DNA from: JABCPH02 sp963524305 | GTDB lineage: Bacteria > Fusobacteriota > Fusobacteriia > Fusobacteriales > Leptotrichiaceae | DNA length: 15,111 nucleotides | Reading direction: 5' to 3' | NCBI GenBank assembly: GCA_963524305.1 | Contig: CAURGH010000035.1 | Coordinates: 1 to 15,111 of the forward strand | Shown here: positions 1 through 7,732 of the stretch, piece after piece | How the letters are laid out: each line of letters starts with the position of its first letter | How positions within the stretch are numbered: position 1 is the first letter of the stretch | Position numbers and translations under genes: made by a program | Notes under the pieces: model-generated | Told to the model about the DNA's origin: nothing | What the model saw: only the letters and a program-made list of their open reading frames with translations | The model's database searches: none

Positions 1-4
1 TTAG

Positions 5-31
5 CTAGTATTTGAATACTAGATATTCAAA
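5..31. repeat. Two overlapping inverted repeats upstream of dapF
   Basis: Positions 5-12 and 15-22 form an 8-bp perfect inverted repeat (CTAGTATT / AATACTAG) with a 2-base centre. Positions 11-18 and 24-31 form a second 8-bp perfect inverted repeat (TTTGAATA / TATTCAAA) with a 5-base centre. The two share bases 11-12 and 15-18, so as RNA or cruciform they exclude each other. A near-palindrome of 18 bp about 120 bp before an operon start could be an operator for a dimeric regulator. The second dyad could also fold as a small hairpin. No T tract follows, so it is not a typical terminator. The function is inferred only. Confidence 0.4.
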
Positions 32-51
32 AGAAACTAAATAGTACTTAA

Positions 52-81
52 GAACTTCGCGACTTCAGTCGTGAGAGGTTC
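52..81 (+). promoter_or_regulatory. GC-rich hairpin in the dapF upstream region
   Basis: CGCGAC (58-63) pairs with GTCGTG (68-73), with one G-T pair, around a TTCA loop (64-67). GAAC (52-55) pairs with GTTC (78-81) as an outer stem across an internal loop. It is markedly richer in GC than its surroundings, which suggests selection for structure. It overlaps the -35 box of the proposed promoter, so it may be a protein-binding dyad or the tail of a structured leader from an upstream start. I could not match it to the lysine riboswitch or T-box consensus. Confidence 0.4.
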
Positions 82-107
82 AGAGATAACAAGGAATGAG
101 ATATAAT
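79..107 (+). promoter_or_regulatory. Putative sigma-70 type promoter for the dap operon
   Basis: A perfect TATAAT lies at 102-107, with TTCAGA (4 of 6 matches to TTGACA) at 79-84 and a 17-base spacer. Transcription would start near 114, leaving a leader of about 27 bases with a strong ribosome site (AGGGAGG, about 127-133) before the dapF ATG. In AT-rich DNA TATAAT boxes arise by chance, so the spacing and position are the main support. Confidence 0.45.
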
Positions 108-140
108 AAGAGTTAAGAAATTGTTGAGGGAGGAAGAAAA

Positions 141-992
141 ATGTTAAAATTTGAAAAATATCAAGGTACGGGAAATGATTTTGTTATTTTTAGTGAAAAG
201 GATTTAATAGAAAAAGGGATACCAGATTATTCGGAATTGGCTAAGGAAGTGTGTGATAGACATTACGGAATTGGTGCAGACGGAATGATTATTTTGAAAT
301 ATGTGGCGACTATGCCGTTTATGTTTTTCTTTAATGCTGATGGAAGTCAAGCACCTATGTGTGGAAATGGAATAAGATGTTTTGCACATTACTTGAAAAA
401 TAACGGTATTCAGGAAGAAGACACATTTACTGTAAAAACATTGCCTGGAGATATGATAATTGAAACAAAACAGGGAGAAGATATCAATGATTTTGTTGCA
501 AAAGTGAATATGGGAAAACCGATATTTGAAATAAAAGAATTGATAAATACTGATAAAGATAGATTTTTGAAAGAAAAAATAACTATTGATGGAAAAGAAA
601 TTGAAATTTCGTATATTTTTATGGGAACTGACCATTCAGTAATTTTTGTCAATGATTTTGAAGATTTTGATATTGATAAAATTGGTTCAAAAATTGAGAA
701 CTTTACAGAATTATTTCCAAAGAGAGTAAATGTTAATTTTGTAAAAGTGGTTGATAGAAAATATATTGAAGTTATAACTTGGGAACGTGGAGCTGGAAGA
801 ACACTGGCTTGTGGAACTGGCGCTACTGCTTCGGCTGTACTAGCCAGAGAATTTGGATTTACAGATGAGAAGGTAAATGTAAAAGTTCCAGGAGGAATTT
901 TGGTAATTGAGTATGCTGGAGAAGGAAATAACGCATTTATGACTGGACCAAGTGAAAAAGTAGCTGAAGGACAATACCTTTTTAAAAGATAA
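141..992 (+). CDS. dapF: Diaminopimelate epimerase
   Basis: This enzyme (EC 5.1.1.7) converts LL-diaminopimelate to meso-diaminopimelate in the cytoplasm without a cofactor, using two cysteines as base and acid. The protein has 283 residues, normal for the family. The first catalytic cysteine is C74 in MCGNGIRC and the second is C224 in LACGTGATAS. The N-terminal YQGTGNDF and the WERGAGRT segment before C224 are also typical. The usual GNPH motif reads GTDH (residues 162-165), so the substrate-contacting Asn is a Thr. The start is supported by AGGGAGG 7 bases upstream. It is first in an operon with dapA 24 bp downstream. In Fusobacterium the enzyme may also serve lanthionine-type cell walls; that is outside knowledge and not visible here. 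Confidence 0.96.
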   Translation: MLKFEKYQGTGNDFVIFSEKDLIEKGIPDYSELAKEVCDRHYGIGADGMIILKYVATMPFMFFFNADGSQAPMCGNGIRCFAHYLKNNGIQEEDTFTVKTLPGDMIIETKQGEDINDFVAKVNMGKPIFEIKELINTDKDRFLKEKITIDGKEIEISYIFMGTDHSVIFVNDFEDFDIDKIGSKIENFTELFPKRVNVNFVKVVDRKYIEVITWERGAGRTLACGTGATASAVLAREFGFTDEKVNVKVPGGILVIEYAGEGNNAFMTGPSEKVAEGQYLFKR

Positions 993-1016
993 ATTAATAA
1001 ATGAAGGGATGATAGA

Positions 1017-1901
1017 ATGAAATTTGAAGGATCTTATGTGGCACTGATTACACCGTTTACAGCGACTGGTGAATTAGATGAGGATAAATTAAGAGAATTA
1101 GTGAATTGGCATATTGAAAATGGGACGGCTGGAATAGTTCCTTGTGGTACGACTGGAGAAGCTCCGACATTAACATTTGCAGAACATGAAAAAGTTATTA
1201 AAATTGTTGTTGAAGAAGTAAAAGGGAGAATACAAGTTATTGCAGGAGCAGGGTCTAATAATACGCATAGAGCAGTAGAGCTTACTAAATATGCGAAAGA
1301 ATTGGGAGCAGATGCAGCACTTAGTACGTGTCCTTATTACAACAAACCTAGCCAAAGAGGACTTTATGAGCATTATAAAAAAATTGCAGAAGACTCGAAA
1401 TTTCCAATAATGCTTTATAATGTTCCAGGAAGAACAGGAACAAATATCGAGGCAGAAACTATTGCGAGATTGGCTGAAATTCCAGAAATTGTAGCGGTAA
1501 AAGAAGCAACAGGAAGTTTGGAACAAATGATAAAAATTCAAGATTTATGTGGAGATAAAATCGAAATCTTATCTGGTGAGGATCATTTAATTTTGCCAAT
1601 GTTATCAATTGGAGCAAAAGGAGTAGTTTCAGTAATTGCTAACATTATGCCTCAAGAAATGAGTGATTTAATAAGTTCATTTTTGAATAGAAAATATGAA
1701 AAAGCATTTGAATTACACAAAAACTTGTATGATTTAAGTAGAAATATGTTCTTAGAAGGAAATCCTGTTACAGTAAAAACAGCGATGAAAATTTTAGGAA
1801 GATTAAATAATGATGATGTAAGATTGCCATTAGTAAATTCAGGACAAAAAACACATGATAAACTTGTGAGATTATTTAAAGAAAAAGGAATTTTGGTATA
1901 A
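1017..1901 (+). CDS. dapA: 4-hydroxy-tetrahydrodipicolinate synthase
   Basis: This is a class I, Schiff-base aldolase (EC 4.3.3.7) that condenses pyruvate with aspartate semialdehyde, the first step specific to the diaminopimelate/lysine branch. The 294-residue length is standard for the (beta/alpha)8 barrel. The Schiff-base lysine is K162 in AVKEATGS. T45-T46 (CGTTGE) and Y134 (LYNVPGRTG) form the catalytic triad region with Y108 (PYYNKPS), and R139 binds the substrate carboxylate. An AAGGG site lies 8 bases before the ATG. At the lysine feedback site of the E. coli enzyme, the residue matching E84 is R85 and S48-A49 reads A49-P50, while H57 and N81 are kept. Inhibition by lysine may therefore be weak; this is inferred from alignment by eye. 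Confidence 0.97.
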   Translation: MKFEGSYVALITPFTATGELDEDKLRELVNWHIENGTAGIVPCGTTGEAPTLTFAEHEKVIKIVVEEVKGRIQVIAGAGSNNTHRAVELTKYAKELGADAALSTCPYYNKPSQRGLYEHYKKIAEDSKFPIMLYNVPGRTGTNIEAETIARLAEIPEIVAVKEATGSLEQMIKIQDLCGDKIEILSGEDHLILPMLSIGAKGVVSVIANIMPQEMSDLISSFLNRKYEKAFELHKNLYDLSRNMFLEGNPVTVKTAMKILGRLNNDDVRLPLVNSGQKTHDKLVRLFKEKGILV

Positions 1902-1905
1902 AAAT

Positions 1906-2361
1906 ATGGTATATGAAATTGTTGAATTGGAAGAAAAACAAATAGTAGGAGTTTCGGAAAGAGTAAGAAAAGACGAAACAGAAGTTGAAAAAATAAAAAA
2001 ACTATGGGAAAAGTTTGTAGAAGAAACACAAAATATTAGAGAATGGGTAAGTTTAGCAACATATTCGGTTTATTTCAATTATAAAAATGATGGAATTTTT
2101 GAATACAGTACTTTAATAGGATATGAAGTTGGAAATGGAACAAGTCCTGAATATCATTTAAGTATGGTAGTTATTCCAAAAGGAAAATATGCAAAATTTA
2201 CACTTAAAGGTAATCCTAAAGTAGAAATTAGTAAATTTTGGGAAAACTTTAGAGAAAATTTTGAAGATAAATTAAATAGAAGTTTTGAATATGATTTTGA
2301 AGAACATATTCCTTTTCAAGAAGAAAATGAGATAATAAATATTTATATTTCTATAAAATAA
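1906..2361 (+). CDS. GyrI-like / effector-binding domain protein
   Basis: This 151-residue protein resembles stand-alone effector-binding domains (GyrI-like, the ligand-binding half of AraC- and MerR-type activators; also called Cass2-like). Visible marks are the IGYEV strand (71-75), the IPKGKYAKF strand (90-98), the RSFEYDFEEH segment (125-134) with acidic residues typical of the pocket, and a closing NIYISIK strand. There is no DNA-binding domain, signal peptide or membrane segment, so it is probably a cytoplasmic small-molecule-binding protein. Its ligand is unknown. It starts 4 bp after the dapA stop. The only purine-rich site (AAGGA, 1885-1889) is 16 bases away, so translation may depend on coupling to dapA. 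A role in sensing a pathway metabolite or a cationic compound is conjecture. Confidence 0.8.
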   Translation: MVYEIVELEEKQIVGVSERVRKDETEVEKIKKLWEKFVEETQNIREWVSLATYSVYFNYKNDGIFEYSTLIGYEVGNGTSPEYHLSMVVIPKGKYAKFTLKGNPKVEISKFWENFRENFEDKLNRSFEYDFEEHIPFQEENEIINIYISIK

Positions 2362-2384
2362 AAAATTACTAGGAGGAAAAATTA

Positions 2385-3386
2385 ATGAGTAAAAAATATA
2401 ATGTAGCAGTAGTTGGAGCGACAGGATTAGTAGGACAAACATTTTTAAAAGTATTAAAAGAAAGAAAATTTCCAGTAGAAAATTTATATCTTTATGCGTC
2501 GGCTAGATCAGCTGGGAAAGTTATAAACTGGGAAGGAAAAGATTACACAGTAATTGAATTGAAAGATGAAAATATTAAAGATGATATTGATGTAGCTTTA
2601 TTTTCAGCAGGAGGAGGAATTTCTAAAGAATTTGCACCTAAATTTAGAGATAAAGGTGCTGTAGTAGTTGATAATAGTAGTGCTTGGAGAATGGATAAAG
2701 ATATTCCTTTAGTTGTACCTGAAGCAAATCCAGAAGCATTGAAAAATCACGGAGGAATTATTGCAAACCCAAATTGCTCAACAATTCAAGTAATGCCAAT
2801 TTTAAAAGTATTGCAAGATAAATATGGATTAAAAAGAGTAGTTTACTCAACTTATCAAGCAGTTGCAGGAGCTGGGAAAAAAGGATTGGATGATTTAGAA
2901 AATAATTTACAAGGGAAACCATCGACAAATTTCCCTCATCAAATAGCTTTTAATGCATTGCCACACATTGATGTATTCTTGGAAAATGGGTATACAAAAG
3001 AAGAAGAAAAAATGATAAACGAAACTAAAAAAATATTGAATTTACCTGATTTAAAAGTTACAGCAACTTGTGTTAGAATTCCAGTTAAATTTGGACATGG
3101 AGTTTCTGTAAATGTTGAATTAGAAAGACCTTTTGAATTAGAAGATGTAGTTAAAGCATTTGAAGAAAAAGAAGGTGTAATCGTTCAAAATGATGGTAAA
3201 AACAAAGTTTATCCAATGCCAATAACAGCACAAGATACTGATGAAGTTTATGTTGGTAGAATTAGAAGAGACGATACTGTTGATAATGGATTGAATTTAT
3301 GGGTAGTTGCTGATAACATTAGAAAAGGTGCGGCAACAAATACAATCCAAATTGCTGAAACATTAATTAAAGAAGGAGCATTATAA
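2385..3386 (+). CDS. asd: Aspartate-semialdehyde dehydrogenase
   Basis: This enzyme (EC 1.2.1.11) reduces aspartyl phosphate to aspartate semialdehyde with NADPH, feeding DapA as well as the threonine/methionine branch. The 333 residues fit the family. The N-terminal Rossmann motif is GATGLVGQTF (11-20), the catalytic cysteine is C131 in NPNCSTIQ, Q158 lies in YSTYQAVAGAG, and the acid/base histidine is H238 in KFGHGVSVN. The NNLQGKPS segment and the form of the active-site loops match the Gram-positive-like branch rather than the longer E. coli form. An AGGAGG site 8 bases upstream fixes the ATG. Together with dapA and dapF it makes an aspartate-family cluster, although lysC, dapB and lysA are not in the window. 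Confidence 0.97.
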   Translation: MSKKYNVAVVGATGLVGQTFLKVLKERKFPVENLYLYASARSAGKVINWEGKDYTVIELKDENIKDDIDVALFSAGGGISKEFAPKFRDKGAVVVDNSSAWRMDKDIPLVVPEANPEALKNHGGIIANPNCSTIQVMPILKVLQDKYGLKRVVYSTYQAVAGAGKKGLDDLENNLQGKPSTNFPHQIAFNALPHIDVFLENGYTKEEEKMINETKKILNLPDLKVTATCVRIPVKFGHGVSVNVELERPFELEDVVKAFEEKEGVIVQNDGKNKVYPMPITAQDTDEVYVGRIRRDDTVDNGLNLWVVADNIRKGAATNTIQIAETLIKEGAL

Positions 3387-3394
3387 GAATAAAA

Positions 3395-4966
3395 ATGAGA
3401 ATGAACAAGATAAAAAGTAGATTAGTAGTATTCTTAATTTTTATGTTGACATTCGTAACAGGATATAGTGCAAGTAATGAAATTAAAGTAGGGATGGAGT
3501 GTGGATACGCTCCATTCAACTGGTTCCAGGACACAAATAAAAATGGTGCAGTTCCGACTAATGGTGGATACTGTGGTGGTTACGATGTTGAAATAGCTAA
3601 GGTTATAGCTAAAAAATTAGGGAAAAAATTAGTAATAGTAAAAACAGAATGGGATGCTTTGTTAGGTCCAGCATTGACATCAGGGAAAGTTGATTTAGTA
3701 ATAGCTGGTATGTCGGCAACGCCTGAAAGAAAACAAAGTCTATTATTTACTAAACCGTATTATGAATCAGATTTAGTAGTTGTTGTTAAGAAAAATGGAA
3801 AATATGCTAAAGCGAAATCAATTAATGATTTTTCAGGAGCTAGAATTACAGGACAGTTAAACACGTTGCATTATAATGTAATCAGTCAAATGAAAGGTGT
3901 TAGAAAACAGACTGCGATGGAAAATTTCCCAGCTATGATAGTTGCTCTAAATTCTAATAAAATTGATGGATATGTGTCAGAAAGACCAGGAGCGATGGCA
4001 GCTCAATATTCAAATCCAAATTTAACATTTATATCATTTAATAAAAATACAGGATTTAAGTATGAAACTTCAGAAGTAAATGTTGCGATTGGGATGAAAT
4101 TAGGGAATACAGAATTAGAAGAAAAAGTAAACAAAATACTTGATCAGGATTTGACGCCAAAAGTTAGAAAAAAAATAATGGAAAAGGCAATAAAAACACA
4201 GCCTGGAAATACTTCAAGATTGTTTTTTGGATGGGTAGCATTCTTTATCCAAAAAAACTGGCATCAATTTGTTAAAGGGACAATTGTTACATTGTTTATT
4301 TCATTGACAGGGACTGTAGTTGGATTCTTGATTGGAATGGTAGTAGCATTGTCAAGACAAGTGGAAGCTGAAACTGATCGTAGAACTTCTAAATTTAAAA
4401 AAGCCGGATTTTATATTTTAAATAAATTTTTTGCAATATATATTGCAGTGTTTAGAGGAACGCCTATGATGGTTCAATCAATGGTAATCTATTATGGATT
4501 GTCGCAAGTATTTGGATTAAATTTATCACCGATTGTAGCTGCATTGTTTATTGTTTCAATAAATACTGGAGCTTATATGAGTGAAATTATAAGAGGTGGA
4601 ATTGATTCGATTGATAAAGGGCAATTTGAAGCTGCAAAAGCAATTGGAATGACAAATTTCCAAACAATGAAAAGTATAATTTTCCCACAAATGTTTAGAA
4701 ATATTTTACCAATGATTGGAAATGAATTTATTGTAAATATTAAAGATACATCTGTATTAAATGTAATCAGTGTTACAGAATTATTCTTTATTTCAAAATC
4801 TGTTGCGGGAACATATTCGAGATATTACGAAGTGTTTATTATAACGAGTGTGATTTACTTCTTCTTAACATTTACATTGTCACTACTTCTAAAACAACTT
4901 GAGAAAAAAATAGATGGACCTCAAACATTTGAATTTTTAGAAGAAGTTGAAGAAGGAGAAAAATAA
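3395..4966 (+). CDS. Fused amino-acid ABC transporter binding protein/permease
   Basis: This 523-residue fusion joins an extracytoplasmic solute-binding domain to an inner-membrane permease of the polar amino-acid (HAAT) family. Residues 9-25 form the signal/anchor helix. About 28-265 is a family 3 binding domain, with the typical SATPERKQ (ligand-carboxylate Arg at R112) and FTKPYY motifs and an IDGYVSE segment whose D191 would hold the ligand amino group. About 288-505 is the permease, with GTPMMVQSM (355-363) and the EAA loop (412-432, EAAKAIGM to FPQ) that docks on the ATPase. The fusion form is common in Firmicutes and Fusobacteria. The start is uncertain: ATGs at 3395 and 3401 are both possible, and AAGGAG (3373-3378) is 16 and 22 bases away. 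Its place after asd suggests lysine, diaminopimelate or a related amino acid, but the substrate cannot be read from the sequence. Confidence 0.92.
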   Translation: MRMNKIKSRLVVFLIFMLTFVTGYSASNEIKVGMECGYAPFNWFQDTNKNGAVPTNGGYCGGYDVEIAKVIAKKLGKKLVIVKTEWDALLGPALTSGKVDLVIAGMSATPERKQSLLFTKPYYESDLVVVVKKNGKYAKAKSINDFSGARITGQLNTLHYNVISQMKGVRKQTAMENFPAMIVALNSNKIDGYVSERPGAMAAQYSNPNLTFISFNKNTGFKYETSEVNVAIGMKLGNTELEEKVNKILDQDLTPKVRKKIMEKAIKTQPGNTSRLFFGWVAFFIQKNWHQFVKGTIVTLFISLTGTVVGFLIGMVVALSRQVEAETDRRTSKFKKAGFYILNKFFAIYIAVFRGTPMMVQSMVIYYGLSQVFGLNLSPIVAALFIVSINTGAYMSEIIRGGIDSIDKGQFEAAKAIGMTNFQTMKSIIFPQMFRNILPMIGNEFIVNIKDTSVLNVISVTELFFISKSVAGTYSRYYEVFIITSVIYFFLTFTLSLLLKQLEKKIDGPQTFEFLEEVEEGEK

Positions 4967-5712
4967 TGTCGGATAAAAAAAAAGTAATAGAAATTAAAAA
5001 TATAAGAAAAGATTTTGGGAATAGAACAGTTTTAAAAGATGTGAACTTTAATGTACACGAAGGAGAAGTTGTGAGTATCATTGGTTCTTCTGGAAGTGGA
5101 AAATCTACACTTTTAAGATGTATAAATTTATTAGAAACGCCTACTAGCGGACAAATCTTGATTCATGAAAAAGATGTGTTGAGTGGGGATGTTCCTTTAA
5201 TTGAATTGAGAAAAAAAGTTGGAATGGTTTTTCAGCAATTTAATTTATTTAATAATTTAAGTGTTCTGGATAATTGTGTTATTGGACAAATGAAAGTCTT
5301 GAAAAGAACTAAAGAAGAAGCTGAAAAAGTTGCAAAAGAATTTTTAGGAAAAGTTGGAATGTCAAAATTTATCAATGCAAAACCAAGCCAAATTTCAGGT
5401 GGTCAAAAGCAAAGGGTTGCAATTGCAAGAGCATTGTCAATGGAGCCAGAAGTACTGCTGTTTGATGAACCAACATCGGCACTAGATCCTGAAATGGTTG
5501 GTGAAGTTTTAAAAGTAATGAAAGATTTAGCTCAAAGTGGACTTACAATGATTGTTGTTACGCATGAAATGGATTTTGCTCACGATGTTTCAAGCAGGGT
5601 AGTTTTCATGGATCAAGGAATAATTTTGGAAGATGATAAGCCAGAAATTATTTTTGAAAATCCAAAACATAATAGAACAAAAGAATTTTTATCTAGAATG
5701 TTGAAAAAATAA
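4966..5712 (+). CDS. Polar amino-acid ABC transporter ATP-binding protein
   Basis: This is the cytoplasmic ATPase partner of the fused permease encoded just before it. The 248 residues form a single GlnQ/HisP-type nucleotide-binding domain. It has Walker A GSSGSGKST (40-48), the Q-loop at Q90-Q91 (VFQQFNLF), the ABC signature SGGQ (144-147), Walker B LLFDEP (164-169), D-loop SALD (171-174) and the switch histidine H200. The ATG overlaps the stop of the permease gene (TAATG), so the two are translationally coupled, and AAGGAG sits within the end of the upstream gene. It is the last gene of the operon and is followed by a strong terminator. The family is certain; the substrate (glutamine, lysine, cystine or other) is not. 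Confidence 0.96.
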   Translation: MSDKKKVIEIKNIRKDFGNRTVLKDVNFNVHEGEVVSIIGSSGSGKSTLLRCINLLETPTSGQILIHEKDVLSGDVPLIELRKKVGMVFQQFNLFNNLSVLDNCVIGQMKVLKRTKEEAEKVAKEFLGKVGMSKFINAKPSQISGGQKQRVAIARALSMEPEVLLFDEPTSALDPEMVGEVLKVMKDLAQSGLTMIVVTHEMDFAHDVSSRVVFMDQGIILEDDKPEIIFENPKHNRTKEFLSRMLKK

Positions 5713-5736
5713 TAAATTATTTTACATAAATAATTT

Positions 5737-5766
5737 CAGAGTGGTTGTAGCCACTCTGTTTTTTTT
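5737..5766 (+). terminator. Intrinsic terminator of the dap/transporter operon
   Basis: CAGAGTGG (5737-5744) and CCACTCTG (5751-5758) form a perfect 8-bp stem around a 6-base loop, followed directly by eight T (5759-5766). It lies 24 bp past the ATPase gene. The histidine kinase gene converges on it from the other side. Read on the - strand the stem is followed only by a mixed A/T tail, so it is a weaker stop in that direction. Confidence 0.9.
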
Positions 5767-5774
5767 GGTTATTT

Positions 5775-7088
5775 TTATTCTTCAATTTCAACTTTTTTAA
5801 ATTCCATTCTCACATCAACTCCGTCTTTTCTATTTTCCAAATAAATTTCTCCATCATTTAGCAAAATAATATCTCGTATAATATAAAGTCCAAGTCCTGC
5901 TCCTTTTTTTGCATTTTTTCCTTGAAAATTACGATTAAATATTTTTTTCTTTTCTTCTTCAGGAATTCCTTCTCCATAATTTCTTACGATAATTTTGATT
6001 ATTTCACTTTCTTTGGCAATTAATTCAATATTTCCATTAGAATATTTTATACTATTATCAATCAATCCACGCAAAACTTCTGAAATTAAGTTTTTATCAA
6101 CAAAAATGTTAACATTATCATCAGATTTTACTAAAATTTCTCTTTCGATATTCAAAAGTTCATAATCTTTTTTTATTTTTTCAAAAAGTTGTTTTACATT
6201 GATAATTTCTTTTTTAATAGTAATTTTTTCAAGATTGGAACTTAAAAATAGCGTATTTATAATTCTTTCAATATTTTTTATTTCGATATCCATGTTTTCA
6301 ATAGCTTCTTCTAACAATTTTTCGTCATCTTTTCCCCATTTTAAAACATCCAAGTATCCTTTCAGTATGGAGAGTGGGGTTTTCAATTCATGTGATACAT
6401 CAGAAGAAAATGTTTTTTGACTTTTGATAATTTCCTCTTTTTTCTTAAAAGTTTCATTCAAAACATCAATTAATTCTCCAATTTCGTCATCTCTTGTCTT
6501 TGTCAATTGAGCGTCGATATTGTGATTCTTCATTTCTATACTTTGAGAAATTATATTTGTTAAAGGGTTTAATACATTTTCGGCTACAATTTTGGAAATT
6601 ATGATAATCGAAATTGTAATTAAAACAAACATTAAAAGCATAACATACAAAATTTCGTGTGCTTCCATAAATTTAAAATTTCTTATTGCATAATATTTTG
6701 CATTGTTCACAGTGTAAATTCTTTTGTAGACAAATCTGTCCCATTTTGTTTCAAGTTTATTCGCTTCAATTTTTTTAAAATCCGAACGATTTTCGTCGTC
6801 CGTCAAATAAATAAAATTCCCATTTTTTTCAACTGCAAGAGAAATATATTGCTTGTCTGCATAATCGTAATTTTTATAAGTTTCTTTCAATTTATCAGTT
6901 GTAACATTATTTAATTTTTTGATAGTGGGTAAAACTAGCTTGTCCATTTCCTCAGTTTCGGCTTCAACAGCTTTATGAACTAAAAATATAGTCATTCCTA
7001 AAATAATTATAAATGAAATAAAAGCTAGACTTATCGTATTTGCAAAAATTATTTCATCTTTTATTTTTTTTGATTTTATTTTTTTCAT
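5775..7088 (-). CDS. Membrane sensor histidine kinase
   Basis: This two-component kinase (437 residues) is inferred to phosphorylate the response regulator encoded just before it. Residues about 13-37 form the first membrane helix, 38-144 a small extracytoplasmic sensor region, 146-168 the second helix, and about 168-222 a HAMP linker. The dimerisation/phosphoacceptor domain holds H233 in FSSDVSHELKTPLS. The catalytic domain has the N box LIDNSIKYS (N345), an F box near F384 (KKIFNRNF) and the G2 box KGAGLGLYI (395-403). The G1 box reads NYGEGI, with Asn 370 where Asp is usual; this variant occurs in active kinases. The ATG overlaps the regulator stop (ATGA). The signal is unknown. The HAMP and kinase layout is close to the OmpR-partner class. 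Confidence 0.93.
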   Translation of the reverse strand: MKKIKSKKIKDEIIFANTISLAFISFIIILGMTIFLVHKAVEAETEEMDKLVLPTIKKLNNVTTDKLKETYKNYDYADKQYISLAVEKNGNFIYLTDDENRSDFKKIEANKLETKWDRFVYKRIYTVNNAKYYAIRNFKFMEAHEILYVMLLMFVLITISIIIISKIVAENVLNPLTNIISQSIEMKNHNIDAQLTKTRDDEIGELIDVLNETFKKKEEIIKSQKTFSSDVSHELKTPLSILKGYLDVLKWGKDDEKLLEEAIENMDIEIKNIERIINTLFLSSNLEKITIKKEIINVKQLFEKIKKDYELLNIEREILVKSDDNVNIFVDKNLISEVLRGLIDNSIKYSNGNIELIAKESEIIKIIVRNYGEGIPEEEKKKIFNRNFQGKNAKKGAGLGLYIIRDIILLNDGEIYLENRKDGVDVRMEFKKVEIEE

Positions 7089-7732
7089 ATTTTTAAAATG
7101 TATCCAATTCCTCTCACAGTTTTAATTTTTTCTTTTCCTAATTTTTTTCTAATTTTTTTAATCGTACTGTCAAGCAGATTGTCACTTGCTTCCCAATCCC
7201 ATATTTTTTCAACAATTTTATCTCGTGAAACGATTTCTTCTTTATTTTCAATCAAAAGTTTAACCAGTTCAAATTCTGTTTTTGTTAATAAAATAGGCAT
7301 TTCTTCCAAATAAACAGAATAATTTTCTGAATTTAATCTTAAAGTTTTATAAACGATTTCAGAAATTTTATTTTTTCTAATATTTATATCAATTCTTGCT
7401 TCAAGCTCAAGAAAATCAAAAGGTTTCGTAATGTAATCACTTGCTCCAGATTTCAGTAAATCAACTTTTTCTTCAATGTTATTTTTTGCAGAAACAACGA
7501 TTATTGGAACTTTAGATATTTTTCTAACATTTTTACAGACATCATTCCCTTCCATCAAAGGAAGCCCCAAATCCAAAAGCATCAAATCATAAAAATCCCT
7601 CTTGTCATCAATCTCATTCAAAGCATCAATTCCATTTTCGATTATCGTAATTTCATGATTTTTACGCTCCAACTGCAATTTTAAAATTCTTGATATTTTT
7701 TTATCATCTTCAACAACTAATATTTTCCCCAT
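7085..7732 (-). CDS. OmpR/PhoB-family response regulator
   Basis: This is a DNA-binding transcription regulator of 215 residues. The receiver domain (about 1-120) has the acidic pair D9-D10, the phosphoacceptor D54 in LLDLGLP, S81 in VVSAK and K103 in ITKPFD. The C-terminal winged helix (about 125-215) carries the family pattern LTKTEFELVKLLI, the recognition-helix region DSTIKKIRKKLG and the wing VRGIGYIL. It precedes and overlaps the histidine kinase gene, so the two form a cognate pair. The start codon has a purine site (AAAGGA) about 16 bases upstream, which is rather far. Targets are unknown; the divergent PAP2 phosphatase gene is an obvious candidate because they share an upstream region. 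Confidence 0.95.
   Translation of the reverse strand: MGKILVVEDDKKISRILKLQLERKNHEITIIENGIDALNEIDDKRDFYDLMLLDLGLPLMEGNDVCKNVRKISKVPIIVVSAKNNIEEKVDLLKSGASDYITKPFDFLELEARIDINIRKNKISEIVYKTLRLNSENYSVYLEEMPILLTKTEFELVKLLIENKEEIVSRDKIVEKIWDWEASDNLLDSTIKKIRKKLGKEKIKTVRGIGYILKI

Noticed and set aside
1..140. Lysine riboswitch or T-box leader for the dap operon
   Set aside because: I could not find the core motifs of either in the 140 bases available. The leader after the proposed promoter is only about 27 bases. A longer leader extending to the left of the window cannot be excluded.
204..652. - strand frames opposite dapF, and similar ones opposite dapA and the kinase
   Set aside because: Each overlaps a gene with full catalytic motifs in the other strand and has no recognisable protein features.
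5775..7088. Histidine kinase inactive because of the Asn in its G1 box
   Set aside because: The NxGxGI form is found in working kinases, and all the other boxes (H233, N345, the G2 box) are intact.
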